A DNA stretch of 64,000 nt. It comes from Rotaria macrura. Taxonomy: Eukaryota > Rotifera > Eurotatoria > Philodinida > Philodinidae. Shown here in pieces: positions 24,601 to 37,352 of the stretch (positions within the stretch are counted from its first letter, which is position 1; every line of letters starts with the position of its first letter). The stretch is from NCBI GenBank assembly GCA_900239685.1, contig OENT01000845.1:2604-66603 (forward strand). Reading direction: 5' to 3'. Made by a program: the position numbers and the translations under genes. Under the pieces are notes generated by a model that saw only the letters and a list, made by a program, of their open reading frames with translations, made no database searches and had not been told where the DNA came from.

Positions 24601-27600
24601 TTTAATGATGATGTTACTGTTGTCGATGTTAATGGTGGTGGCGCTACTTTCGACCACATGATATGTGTTCGACTTGTTAACGGAAATTGATTCATAAGAT
24701 AAGTTAAACTTAGATATGATTGAACTATTTGTGTACGTAATATAATTAATGTATTACGTTGATGTACACGATCGATGAAATTATTTAATAATAAACGTTT
24801 CAATTTTTCAACTTCACGTGGTTGTTGATATTGTAACGGTTTTAATTCACGTTGACGAATGAATTCATTAAGAATACGATCACGACATGGCGTCTTTTCA
24901 AATTGTATCGATACAAAATAATTATCACGAAAAAGTTTTCGACGTGCATTTTCATAAAGAACATTGTTAAGAAGTGAATTCGGTTGATCAGTTTGTTTCG
25001 TAGTCCCTAAAAGATATATCATTAGATCAATAGTTTATGAAATACAATCTAAAATTAATCTACTAGTCAACGCATACAGATTCATCACAGCATTCAGTGA
25101 ACTAAAAAAAAAACTCTCGAAAACTGCATTATCTATGGTCTCTGAATTCAGAATGATTTACTGAATTTCTAGTCTATTCATTAGAAATTGAAATTTTCAT
25201 AGATATTCCGAGAAAAATATGTTTGTATTGAATGAAATTTTCAGCGTAACAGAACGATCATTAGATCTGTCTATGGGCGAAATCTTTCGTTATAGTCTCA
25301 ATGAAAAAATATAAAATCAGTTGAGCAACTTCTCTCATTAGATCTATCACATTTAGACCGAGATATTTTTCTTTCTAAAACATTAATCTATTCTCTTCAT
25401 TCATAAGATCGTATCATTTTGATTGAATAATAAACTGTATTACCTGAATTTAATCGTTTGCCTATTGGCGGAGTTTTAGTTTGGTCTGCTGCAGTATCTA
25501 CTTTCACGCTGTTTAATTGTTGTGTAATACAAATAATAGCTAATCGATGTTTAAGAATAGCTGTATAGACAAAATGATTGTGCATAATTTGTAATCTTAA
25601 TGCAATTTTTAAATTATTAATAGCATCATCACTATCAGTAATTAATTGTAGCCAATGATCATTTTGTCGAAAACTCAATCGTCCAATTGAACTTTCATCT
25701 AGTTCTTGTGCAGCAAATAATAAATGTTGTTGTCCACTTATTTTATCTAAACGTCCATCAGCTACATGAGTTGGTTCATTATCATAGTCTTCATCGGTAT
25801 TAGGTAAATTTCTTGGTTGTGCAAATTCGAATTGTACATAACGTAAAAATAAATGTGAATGATCAATAGACATTACATCGAGTTGTTGTTTATAGATTTT
25901 TGTTAATAATTCACATTCACTTGCCGAACGTATTAGACGATAACGTAATGTTATTAATTCAAGTAAAGCTACATTTAATTTCATATATTTTTCATATTGT
26001 TCTTTTTTTGTTGTTCTAGTTTCATCGATTTGTTTTAAAATTTCATACGCAAATTTACCCATCATCGTCGGATGATCGCTGTATAATGTATTGAATATAT
26101 CACGTTGTTGATTCAATGAATATGATGCACCTGGTTGATCAAGATCTTTATAAATAACTAAAATTTCATCTAAATATTCAAGTTCATAGAGAAGTTTTTC
26201 AGTTAATGATAGATTGCTTTGACGTTGTAATTGTTCGAATTCCGTAAGTTCATTGAATGATTGCTTTAATATGTATGGTAGACGAGTTAATGATGAAAGT
26301 GATTCAAGAAATTCAAATAAATGATAACTATGAATTTTCGATACACTTAAATAAATAGGCGGTGATGATTGTGAACGTGCTGATGAAAAATATGAACCAT
26401 AATCTGTTGCATCGAAAATATTTTCTGTTATTTGACGAATATCTGTTACATGCCGATCGATATATTGACGAATTAAAGATAAATATTGAGCAATTAAACG
26501 TATTTCTAATGAATATGAATGAGAGAAGTAATCATCGTTTCGAAAATCGATACGAGGACGACGAGCTATTATATCGATAATTGTTTGAGCAATATTATGA
26601 CGTTCGTCATGATCAAATGTATGTTGATAAACTTCATAATAACAATCAATTAATTTACGTTTATACTGTAAATATTCTAATTCATATTCCCATAAATTGT
26701 AGAGTATTTCGAATCGATCGATTCGTCTGATAAAATCATCCTCTTTCTGATGATGTAAAGAAGCTTTTTCAATAAAATATGAACCAATCGAAATCATTTC
26801 TTGTTCAAGTTCATTAACATCATCAAATGCACAATCATATATAATATATAAACCAGTTGAATCTTTTAAATGTATTGTTGAACCATCGTTATCTATTATT
26901 GTTTCATGTGAATAATCGTCAACATTTTCAATATGTTCACCTGATTGCATATAATTTAATATATCGAATGTACATTGATGTGGCGTATCGAATAAATATG
27001 TATGTGGTATATGATTACTAAAACGTTGATCAACAGAATGAAATTCTTTACCTCGCGATGTTATAATTAAACGTTGTTCATAGATAGTCAATGTTCGTTG
27101 TATGGAACGAAGATAGTTAAATTCATGTAAACATCTATCACGTAGTGTACGTATACGAAGTAATCGAAGTGTTATGTATGATAGTTGTAAACCGTAAGAT
27201 TCGGATGCATCATTATTTTCTGAATCATTATTATGATCAAGACCAGTTGTATCGTCGAGACCAAGTTTTTGTAATGTTTCCAAATAATTAAATTCATCAC
27301 GTTTCATATAACGACTCGAACGAGCAGATGTGTCTTGAAAATCAAAAGAATCTAAAGATAGTAACAATCGAAATTAGAAGACAAAATGATATATATCGAA
27401 AGTATTGACAATGAGACTCGACATTCATAACAATGTTATCACACAATAAAACATCTCATCTTTAGCTTGTAATAATTTTTTATAGTATTCTTCAAGTTGT
27501 CAACAGTAATACAACTTATTCAATAGATGATCAATGATTTCCGTACACGACAAGTGGAAGCGAAGATTTCAAGCTTCACATTAAATATATACGAATCTCT

Positions 27601-30395
27601 ATCATGCGTGGTTTCCATACTGTTACAAAAAGTACATTTTGAGTCATGAACACTTTTTTCTGGGAAATCTTTGAATTTTAATCAATTCATTTGGTAACTT
27701 AATGTCAATTATACGAACCCTGAACATTTCAGATTTTTCTGACTTTTCCTTGGGACTATATGAACATTCTTTAAAGACAGATGTGTGTTTCATAGAGAAA
27801 ATGAAGAGAAACGAAAGCAACGAATTAAGGTCACAACATGACCTAGACTGAGGCAAATCTATTTCATGATCAAGGTCAATACGTTCTTTGTTCGTTGAGA
27901 AAACTCGAATAGGATTATCTTTGCAACGTAATCAATGTAAAAATTCTCGTACGACATATAATTTCGTCTAACAAATCTCTGGATAGAAAGAATATGTTTC
28001 TTTAATTCATGTCTCTAGAATAGCGAACATAACCGAATAGGAGGATATCCTACCTTGTAAATCATCATTATCACTATTATCATCATCAGGATTTTCTCCA
28101 TTACTTTTTCCACTGGATTGATTGACGTCAAAAATATTTTTCCAAAAAATATCCGTCATAGCTGTGGCTTGAGTTGGATTTTTCGTTGACGTTTCTAAAA
28201 TTTGTTTTAATGCATTACTCTTTTTGACTTTAATCGCAAGTAAATATTGTTTAAGTATATTCGCTGCTTTATCAGCATTTCGAACTTGTACAAATTCTAC
28301 TATTCTCATTAATAATTCATCATTTTTTCCACCTTTGACATATCTCCAATAGTCACGTTCACGTTGAGGATCTCGTTCAGGTTTCATTTTTAAAAAATTT
28401 ACCCATGCAGATTCTTTTATTAATTGACAACTCGATGACTGTCGTGCTTGAGCAATTACTTTGGGTTTAGCTGATTCATAGAGAATTGTTGGACGTTGTT
28501 TTTCTTGTTCAAGAAATATTGTTCGATAATAACGAATTATGGATGCATACAATTCCATTTCATCGCCCGAAGTTCGAACTTTTGATGTATCCAATGGCAA
28601 GGAATAGAGATGAAACAATACATTAAGTTTCTCAAGTGTTTGCTTTTGATCAAGTTCAATGGTTGGTACATGATATAGAGCTGTTGTTGTTTGAAATGGT
28701 GATACTGGTGAACGAAGATTAATGGTTAATGTTTGAGTATCAGTTGAAAGACGTGTACGATATTTTAAATGTGATGTACGAAGTAATTCACATAATTGAT
28801 TGAAGAATTTTTGTCCACGAAAATGACACACAAGATAACGAACATAAGATACATAATCATCATTTACAATTGGCTAAAGTTAAAATTAGACATTGCATTG
28901 TATAATTTTCTGTATTAGCAGTGCGATAACCTTAAACTTTTCTCGAAAGTACAACTGTCGAAAAAAATTAATAAAAATAAAAATTCCGAACGAAGATGTG
29001 GGTCTTCGTCTGGATGTTGAAGAAAGAACGAGTGGCGATCACAGTTATACCTCTCTGCAACCTAAACCCTTTGATTTTCGTGAATGTTTGTAGTTGAATT
29101 TTCGACATTTTTACTTTCGATCAAAATCTAGTGAAGATCTTACACACATAGGATGGGATTGATTACTTTCAAGGACAACGTTTTTAATTATTGACTCAAG
29201 ATAACTAGAATTTTCATCTATTGTCAAGTTATAAAAAACAAAAAACTATTCATTGAAAGTTCCATAAATCATTTTCAGTTGTCATCGAAAAGAATAATCA
29301 AACGTTCGCTTTCAAAATTAATTGATTTTACACGTTAAAAATCTTGCTTTATGAATGAAAGGATCGGATTCCTTGCATCAAAATAGTAATGGCATATGTT
29401 TATAATATTAATTAAGAGATTTTTCAAAATGCTAACAATAATGCCTTCGAGTCTTGTTTGCATACTCATTTTATACAAATAAACTTTAAAAAAAGCAATC
29501 CATCGAATTCAATCAATGTGAAGATAGGCGTCTTTATTATTCTTAAGTAAAACAAATACGGATAGATTTTCTAGATGAAACCTTGTTTATAATCACTATT
29601 ATCAAGTTCATAGTAAGATCTTTTCTTTATCATAATATAAAACACGTAGTCCGAACTTTTAACAAATCATATGATAATTTTCTTTTTCTTGAATCCGACG
29701 GTTGAATTTCATTATGAAGGTATTAAGTACCCTGAGGAAGAAAAGTATTTGTAATCGAAGCAATACGAAGAGAGAGAAAAATAGACATAGTAACGTAATG
29801 ACAATACCTGATTTAGATTTTTCGTTGAAATGGCTGGTGGTGCTAATAATGATTCTCGAATTGTACTCAATCGTTGTGACCGTTGAATTGCATCATTGAA
29901 CTCTGCTAATATTCGAGCTGATCTATCTTTATACTGTTGTTCAACTTGTACGAATTGTATTTGTTGTCGACAAAAACGTTTCCATCGAACACCATGTAAA
30001 GTTTTAGCGTATGTTAATGATGATAATCGTTTTAAATAATATTCATGTAATAGTAATGGTAAAGAATCTGGTGTATATTCACTATTCGTTGGTCCACATG
30101 TATCTAATTCATTGTAGAATTCATCATTTAACATTAGTACGTCAGGAACAGTTTTAACATGGCCAAGTCGTTCGAAATAAAGACGTCGTTCACGTGCAAA
30201 ATGTCCAGGATCTTTGGGTAAAAGATAAGAACTAAATGGACGTGTAAATGTAAGATTATGTCTTAATTCATTGTCTTCGATTTCTGCTTTAATTTCATTA
30301 TATTCATGTAAAATTTGTTGTTCTATTTTTTCAAGTTGTGCTCTTTCTTCTGTTTGAGCCAAATGTATATCAAGCTCATGGGTCCAGAATTGCAT
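18656..30395 (-). CDS. CCDC162: Very large coiled-coil protein, CCDC162-like (DUF4549 type)
   Basis: Seven long exons on the minus strand (29808-30395, 28054-28873, 25444-27351, 24302-25006, 23329-23912, 21883-22450, 18656-20172) join in frame to 2,229 codons. Near the N-terminus are HELDIHLAQTEERAQLEKIE, SLPLLLHEYYLKRL and GVRWKRFCRQ, in the order I associate with the CCDC162/DUF4549 family. Further in are YMKRDEFNYLETLQKLGLDD (around 480) and KSSELAAANAELVSTNVMLQ (around 1500). The last exon is a coiled coil (about 1730-2100) with a Ser/Thr/Pro-rich tail. An acidic linker (DDDNSDNDDLQ) sits near 465. The function is unknown; the family is linked to ciliated animals. The start is uncertain: an acceptor-like TTTCAATATAG lies 4 bases before the chosen ATG, so an upstream exon or a trans-spliced leader is possible. 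The family name is from memory of sequence pattern, not from a search. Confidence 0.8.
21141..21671 (+). mobile_element. hAT-superfamily MITE (non-autonomous), 531 bp
   Basis: Perfect 15-bp terminal inverted repeats, CAAGGGGGAAACATC at 21141-21155 and its complement GATGTTTCCCCCTTG at 21657-21671. The element is flanked by an exact 8-bp direct duplication, AGGATACT at 21133-21140 and 21672-21679. The uninterrupted copy A has AGGATACT once at the same point, which proves insertion. An 8-bp target-site duplication with CA(A)GGG-type ends is characteristic of hAT transposons. There is no transposase frame, so an autonomous partner elsewhere would have mobilised it. Confidence 0.9.
21200..21600 (+). 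repeat. Degenerate ~169-bp tandem repeat inside the MITE
   Basis: The motif TGTACTCCTANNNACTCCTT recurs with ACTCCT starting at 21221, 21390 and 21559, exactly 169 bases apart each time. Each is preceded by a T-rich run, and the first two are followed by a (T/G)TTC(G/A)T..GATTCG-like or GAATTCG tail. The units are otherwise diverged. Internal tandem units are common in non-autonomous DNA elements. Confidence 0.65.
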
Positions 30396-30399
30396 TGTT

Positions 30400-32967
30400 C
30401 TATATTGAAACACTTATAAACCTTGAAAAGAGTTCTGCCAGAATATGTATAGCGTTTTTGATTACAAGATTCTCGTTCGTCTTCTTCTCTCTTTTGTTAT
30501 ATATGTTTTTTTTTTTTGATTTTCTAATTGTGCTCGTGGTCTCTTCGATGCTATTATGGACAGTAACAGAAGAGAAAAAGAAATTCTTCTTTTTTTCCGC
30601 TTTACTTTTTGCTGTTGTAAGCATCGTTCATGATTGTTTCTTTTCTTCAACTTTCCTTTTTTTTTTTTCTTTTTTCATGTTATGAGAAAGCAAAAATAAA
30701 AACAGAACAGTTGAGTTGATAAGAAAGAAAAAAAATCGATGACGACGATATGCACACACACACAACGATCGTCTCTAGTAAACATTATTTAAATTGTTTG
30801 AAAATTTCTAACAACTATAACTAGACAACGACGAAAGAGAAGAAAGATCGACATGGTAACCTATATGCAAAAAGAACAAAAAGAAAAAGACAGAATACCT
30901 TTGAAAAACAGAAAACTTCTAAGATTACATGATACTAACTAAGAAAAAATACCAACATCAAATTTTCTTTTTCTCAATCGTCTCCTATTTCAGTTTGCAT
31001 TCGTGTAATTATGTGTAGCAGCATAGATTTCTATTCGAAAGATGATATGTTGATTCGAATATGATCGTAAGTGAATAGTAAACAATCTAATCAAATTGAA
31101 GCCATTTCAATAGTACATCATTCAAGTTAAGTGGGCAATATCGATCGATTTAAAACATAAAAGAAATATCTTTAATCTAGTGGATCAAACTTGACTTTAA
31201 GTATACGGATATCCTTGTTCGAATATTCAGTCGATTGTTCATATTATACTAATACAACTATTCATGTGTTAAGAATTTGACAAAGCCACCGGCTTACCGG
31301 TGTACTCTAGTGAGAACAGTAGTAGTTCTTCGATTGACAATCTATTGATTGTTTACCAAGAACGGTACGAACATTGACGTCGAATATTGTTATGGTGTAT
31401 TGTGTTTTGTTACCGGTAGAAACCGTAACTGCAGTGTTTCAGCGACGGATATGAGTATTGTATTGTATTGTACTTTTCAATGCTTCCGAAAAATAGATGT
31501 TTACCCTCTCGGACTTGGAATCTTTTGTTCGGAAGAATAAAGACTCATATAGTTATTCTATGAGAAAAACAGTTGAGAATTATGACAATAAACAAGCGTA
31601 GGTGTATCTTTCATCTGAGATTCAGCATTGTTCAATACACATAGCTATGTATGTTAAGTACTATTGAAATTTTCGTTTGAAATTAATTAAAAGACATATG
31701 AAGTTATTGTTTTGTTCAAGATGAATTTGTTCTTCTTCCCATACGATCAAAAGTATTGATTAATACGTTAAATAAAGATGAAATGTTCAAATATGAAACA
31801 AACTTTACCTATCTGTAGTCGATGTATGAGGGAAAAAAAATAAAGATCGAAGTTTTTGCGTATGTTGTCCCTGACACATGGATAAATAAGCATAAAAGGG
31901 CCAATAAAAAAAGATGATGCTCGCACATGGTTGTAGAAACGAAAAAATAACGTTAAATATTTAAGACACCTGCTGACATATGGTTTTGAAAACTAAGTTG
32001 CTTCTTTTTCTTTACCATACTTCCAATCATTCCTTATGAATTACCTAGTCTATGATAAAATCAAGAATGAATTCTATGTTCGTCTATCCAATATGTGATA
32101 AATGTTTTAGTTAAATAAAATAATATTCCATAGAAAGCTAATCACTATAGAAGAAGTCACACATGACTCAAGATGACGACTAACCTTGAACCGATAGATT
32201 TCGAATTTCAATCTTCATATTTCATGAAACAATCTAAATATGATTCTTCTTATAAAAATAAAACCTTTATCATGAATAAAAATATAGGATTTAACTGATT
32301 CTGAAGATCATATTTTGTTTGTGAATGAAAATAATCTGAAAAATTTCAAGAATAATGCACTAGAAAATTAAAACATTCTATCTTGAGATGTAGTCAGTAT
32401 TTCTTGATGATGCTTTCACTATATGTTACGTAGTATACCAAGAAAAATTCCTAATGCTTTTCATCGTATGCAAAAATCGAATTCCTGAATTTTGACGATC
32501 GATATTCATCATCTTTCTAGAATTATTGATTCTGAAAATTAGAATTGGCAGAAGAATGAAATTAGATTTTCTACTAACATCATTCAGAATTCATGAGAGT
32601 CGTTAAAGTAATCATAGCGTGATTTTTTAGAGCTTACATATATTTTCGAAGAAAATAGTGAGGATAAGTATTCAGTCGAACTTTCCTATCTCTCTCCTTA
32701 CAGACAATATGGTCCATCATTTTTATTCTGTAGGTCTCTTGACATGTATGGGATATACTTGATTTGCACTCGTTTGTTTCATGAATTGTTGTTCTTTGTA
32801 CATCATTCTGGTCTTTATTCTATTGGTCTTGTTTAATTTACAGAAAATTCAATACAACATATAAAATCCGGACGAAAAATATACACATAGAAAAATTCAA
32901 CAACGAAAAGCTACTGTATGAAAGAAATAAAATAAAATAATGTTTATCTTCTGCTTTTATGTTTTGA
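30400..32967. other. Intergenic stretch with T-rich tracts
   Basis: No supported gene. The first ~300 bases are strongly T-rich on the + strand, and a CA microsatellite lies near 30754-30764. The overlapping short frames at 30338-30685 come from this low-complexity sequence. Confidence 0.5.
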
Positions 32968-34713
32968 TTAGATGAATTGATTTGAAATTGAACTATGATC
33001 ATAATTTTCAAGACATACACGAGTAAGTAATACAATAGGTTGAAGATATTCAGAAGAAAGAATGTCTTGGATGGATTGATTCATATCGCTTGTTTTTCTA
33101 TTTTCATTAGAATCATTCAATATACCACTTTCATCGTTTACATCTACAAGTCGATGTAGAGAACTATCCAATGACTTTACTAAAGTGAGAAAAGAAAACA
33201 AATGTGTGTTTTTTCTCAATAGAGATCATTTACATACTTGAGTTAGAATCAATTTCGATTACATCGGGAGAATCATTTTTTCGACTAACTGGTAGGATGT
33301 CATTGTCTATTGATTGTCTAGACACGATGATAATAGGTATTGTTGTCTAGATCATTAATTAAATAGTCGACTTACTTGTCATTAGTACTTCGTCTTTGTA
33401 AAAGTGTTGTTAATACAAGTTCATTGTTAGACGATAGAACTTTATTCATTGTCGAAGCTGGTGGCAATGAAGGTGATAATTCATTTGTTGTACTAAATCA
33501 ATTTATAAATTGTATTAGATAAAGAAAATTTAGATGAGTTCATTCAACCGAAAAGTAAACTACTACAATTGTTTGTCAATATTTCGCATAGTATAAGGCA
33601 ATGTATTTTCACTAATAGCTAGATTATACTGCTGAAAGTAACACGTAACGAGAGAAATGTTCAAGCTAATAGATGGTAATGTCAAAGACTGCTTGAGTGT
33701 TGAGGTAGTTTCGTTCTTTAGTTAAAATTTAACCGACACCAATTTATCATTTGACCTTTGGAACGTTCTGACTCTGTCGGTTTGACCCAGCTGGAACGAT
33801 TTTCAACCAGTTAGATCCACCGATCTGAGAGTATTCCCTAGCAGCTTCAACTCTGATTGAATCATTCCAAAATATTCTGATTTACATTAGAAAAGTTTTA
33901 AATCATTAGAGAAACGATTATATTTAACTACGATTTAATTGATCAGTGTTTCATTAGTACCGTTTAATCTCAGCTTATTGAACTATTTCAAAGTAAAAAC
34001 ATAGATCAATCCAAACGAATTCAACATTAGACAACGTTAAAATTTTTGCAGCAGTAAAAACCATTTCGATTCATGAAAGTTAGACAAACTAAGTTAGTAA
34101 CAGCTTTCAACTATAAGGAATATATTCAGTATTTAACGATGTCCAGTTTTCTCATATGAAATGATAGAATATTTACCGATTAGATCGTGGATGTTGATCA
34201 TCATTCGTTGTTATCTGAGATTGAACATTCGGAGATACGAATAAATCATCTTCATTACTAGAATCCTTTACAATAGAATGTTGACGATGGATTTTTAAAA
34301 ATTATGAAAAAGAAAAATTAATTTACAGAAATTTGTACCATCATTGATCGTTTCTTTCGATGGTGTAGAAATTTTTTCGATACAGAACCAGATTGACGCC
34401 GATGGTCTCTTTTTGAATGTATGACATAAATAATTTCTGGTGATTTTTTTGGTTTCGTTAATAATGTTAAATGTTTCTGACATGAATTTATATTCGATAG
34501 ATTCGGTATAATCGAACAAATTAAACAACACGATTCTTCTGATACGTCACTATTCTCATCACAAGATGTTTCAGAATTATTCAATGAAGTTTTTATATTT
34601 ATTGGTTGACTATTTTCTTTATCCGATATGGATGATTGATCTGTTTCTGAATCATTCCATAGATCTTGTTTTCTCGTTGAAATACTTCGTAGATTAGTCA
34701 AACGATTTATCAT
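32968..34713 (-). CDS. Unrecognised Ser/Asn/Asp-rich protein, 294 aa
   Basis: Five exons on the minus strand (34327-34713, 34177-34265, 33376-33492, 33238-33317, 32968-33179) join to 294 codons in frame with consensus introns. The protein is hydrophilic and largely disordered-looking. A possible small zinc-binding motif is visible in exon 1, CLICSIIPNLSNINSCQKH (CxxC-x11-CxxH), followed by a basic stretch (SKKFLHHRKKR). The C-terminal ~70 residues (SLHRLVDVNDES ... QDILSSEYLQPIVLLTRVCL) look more ordered and helical. There is no signal peptide or TM segment, so nuclear or cytosolic is likely. The ATG directly follows an acceptor-like TTCATTTTCAAG with no intervening bases, so a leader must be spliced on or the true start is elsewhere. 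I do not recognise the family. Confidence 0.7.
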
Positions 34714-36343
34714 CTTGAAAATGAATTGATTTTTTCAATCGTATGTGGACTTGTGAAAACAAAAAGAACTGAAGAAAAAGAGAAAGTTATAGTTGCAATG
34801 CACTAATGAAAGTAGCGTAAAAAATAAGTGTTATCATCAGAAAATAAAATTAGGATGGGCGATGCTGAAAAAAGATTTTCTTTGAATACATATTTTTGTA
34901 TTCTGAAAAAAAAAAGAGTTTCATTAGTAAGAGGACGCCACACGACGCGTTATTGCCCAATAGTATTGGTCAGAGTGTTTATGGTATAGTATTGTGTGAT
35001 CGACCGACCCTCACCTCGCGGTCGTAATCCGTGAATTAAGTGAGATGTGTAATAGATGTCACCGAATGAAATTAACACGCATTTATGATTAATTATTTAT
35101 GACGACAGTAGCAGATCATAAAAGTGAATTTCATCCATAGACATAATAGTGGATCTCGTTGACTTCTAATTGCAAACGATGCCTCATGCATGTAAGCAGC
35201 ATTCCTTATCGAATTCTGAAATTCAATGTTTTCGTAAATTTGGTTTTTGGCAACAAAACATACAACATGTAATTTGTACTTGGAAAACAATGTTGATTCG
35301 CTGTTCCGAAATTTCTCATGGCTTAATTTTCTCTAATTTGAGGAATTTATTGGGCAGTTTTTTCTCCAATTCTTAAGATATGTATCAAAGAGATATCTTC
35401 CAGCACGTAGAAACTTGGTAAAATTTTTTCAGAATTTAGAGAAATTCCTCATACATTTTTCTGAATCATGAAAAAATTGAAGTATGCAGGGACTTGAAAA
35501 ATTCCATTAAAACGATGAAATGGAAATTTTTTTTAATGGGTTTCACTTGCATGCATGAAAATAAACCGCTTCTTGAAAATTATCTAATGACTTCGATTAA
35601 AAATAAAATCTATGTAATTATGCCGATTAAAAGATTTGTTTTCATGTATGAAATTGAAATAAATGTTCGCTTCTGCATCAGAAAAGCCATTTTTTTCGTG
35701 TATCAACTGGTAAGGTTTTAGAATCAAAGTGAAGTTTTTCTAAGAACTTTTACTGCGTACATTTTTGTTTTTTGAGCAAATTGTACATCAGAAATAGCAG
35801 ATGTTTTGTACATTTCGTTACACTTGCTATTCGGGACGTTGCTTCTAACGTTTTAGTATGATCACACACACACATATGACGACAACTTGAGAGTGGTCTA
35901 TTCTTATAGCCACTGATCCAATATATTCATTCCTTTAGCACACAAATGCATTTTATACTAAAAGAAGGCTTTTGTACTTGGCATTGTTATTCCATTGGTT
36001 ATAAACATTTTCTTCGTTATGCTCTCGTATTTCTTCTTACGTTTATTGTTGTTTTTCTTTACATTAGAATGCATGGCGTTTTCTCTCACTCCCAAGCAAA
36101 CTAGATAAGGATTAAGTTAGACTACAGCTTGAATGAAATAGACTTAAATATATTCATCTTCCATTTTCTATTTGCTTTTCATCGATGAGTGTAAGGATCT
36201 AAGTTGGTAATTAGTATTTCTTAAAAACTAAGTAGGTCATACGCAATACAAAGTTCATATGAACAATGTAGATCGGATGAATCATACACGTTTTTATATT
36301 TTCAGATAAGATAAGAAGGTAATAGAACATAAGTAACATCACA
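34714..36343. other. Intergenic region between divergent genes, promoter candidate
   Basis: The 5' flanks of the minus-strand 294-aa gene and the plus-strand CNBP gene share this 1.6 kb. A 13-bp palindrome CCAATA-G-TATTGG (34957-34969) inside a locally GC-richer patch (about 34930-35050) carries two inverted CCAAT boxes and could be a promoter element. The CNBP leader begins after an acceptor-like TATATTTTCAG ending at 36305. The frames at 35170-35721 are not supported. Confidence 0.45.
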
Positions 36344-37352
36344 ATGAGTTCAAGAGGCGCAAGTGTTTGTTATAAATGTAATCAAGTAAGTCGATGTGAA
36401 ATAGAATGAGATTTAGGTTTTTTTTTTAATAATTTTATTCGTTTTTTTTTAGCCAGGTCATTTTGCTCGTGATTGTCCAGATGGGGACGGTGGTAGCGGT
36501 GGTGGTGAGCAATCGAATTATGAAAAGCTATTTCTATTCTATCTATTTTTTTCTATTAAGGTGGTAGTCGAGGAGGATACGGCGGTGGACGAGGTTTGCC
36601 CATGGAACCAAATTTTAAAATTTCGGTATCCAATCATTGAATTTATATTTTGTAGGTTCGTACGGTGGTGGAAATTCATATAGAGGACGTGGTTCATATG
36701 GTCAGTTCTTGTCTTATAAAAACGAAAAAAAAAGAATTTAGAATTAATTTTCAAGTTTAAGGGGAAAAAAATGGGCATACGCGAAATTTCGGCACATGTT
36801 TTTATTCGATTTTTATGATTTTTTGTATTGTAGGCGGCCGAGGAGGAGGTTTCGGCGGTGGTTCATTCGATAGAGGAGGTGGTCGTTGGTATGTCCGAAT
36901 ACATTCTTATATTTTAGCATAATTATATATTTCTTTCGTTAGTTATCGTTGTAATCAAACGGGTCATCTTGCTCGTGATTGTCCATCAGATAGCAACCAA
37001 AGTGTTTGTTATAATTGCAATCAATCTGGTACGGATAATTGCAATGATTTTCTATTTTTTATAATTAAACTATGCTTATTTCTAGGTCATATAAGTCGAG
37101 ACTGTCCAGAACCACGTTCAAATAATTTTGGTGGCGGTTTTCGTGGTGGCCGTGGTAAGATTGTTTTAGTTTCTATTGTTGTTTTTTAAATATTAATGAG
37201 AATTTCTTTTATTTCAAGGTGGTGGTGGCGGCGGCGGTGGTGGTGGCTCTAGTAACTGCTATCGATGCTCAAAACCAGGCCATTTCGCACGTGACTGTAC
37301 TGAACCAGATCAACGTTCTAACTCGAATCAACATGGCGACGATGATAACTAG
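36344..37352 (+). CDS. CNBP: CNBP-like zinc-knuckle nucleic-acid-binding protein
   Basis: Eight short exons (36344-36385, 36453-36504, 36561-36593, 36656-36700, 36834-36888, 36943-37028, 37086-37154, 37219-37352) join to 171 codons in frame. Four CCHC zinc knuckles (Cx2Cx4Hx4C) are visible: [42 protein letters not shown] and [14 protein letters not shown]. Knuckle 1 is separated from 2 by a long Gly/Arg-rich (RGG-like) segment, and another Gly-rich run precedes knuckle 4. CNBP/GIS2 proteins bind single-stranded G-rich RNA and DNA and influence translation. Animal CNBP usually has seven knuckles with one RGG box, so four knuckles resembles the shorter invertebrate forms. Three knuckles are cut by introns. 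ATTAAA at 37397-37402 may be the poly(A) signal. Confidence 0.93.

Noticed and set aside
30338..30685. 115-codon frame rich in Phe/Leu/Ser
   Set aside because: T-rich low-complexity DNA; overlaps the first exon of the CCDC162-like gene on the other strand.
33540..33660. Possible extra exon in the 294-aa gene (QYNLAISENTLP in frame 0)
   Set aside because: Its phase does not fit the preceding donor (CG|GTAAAT); the 33376-33492 exon fits exactly.
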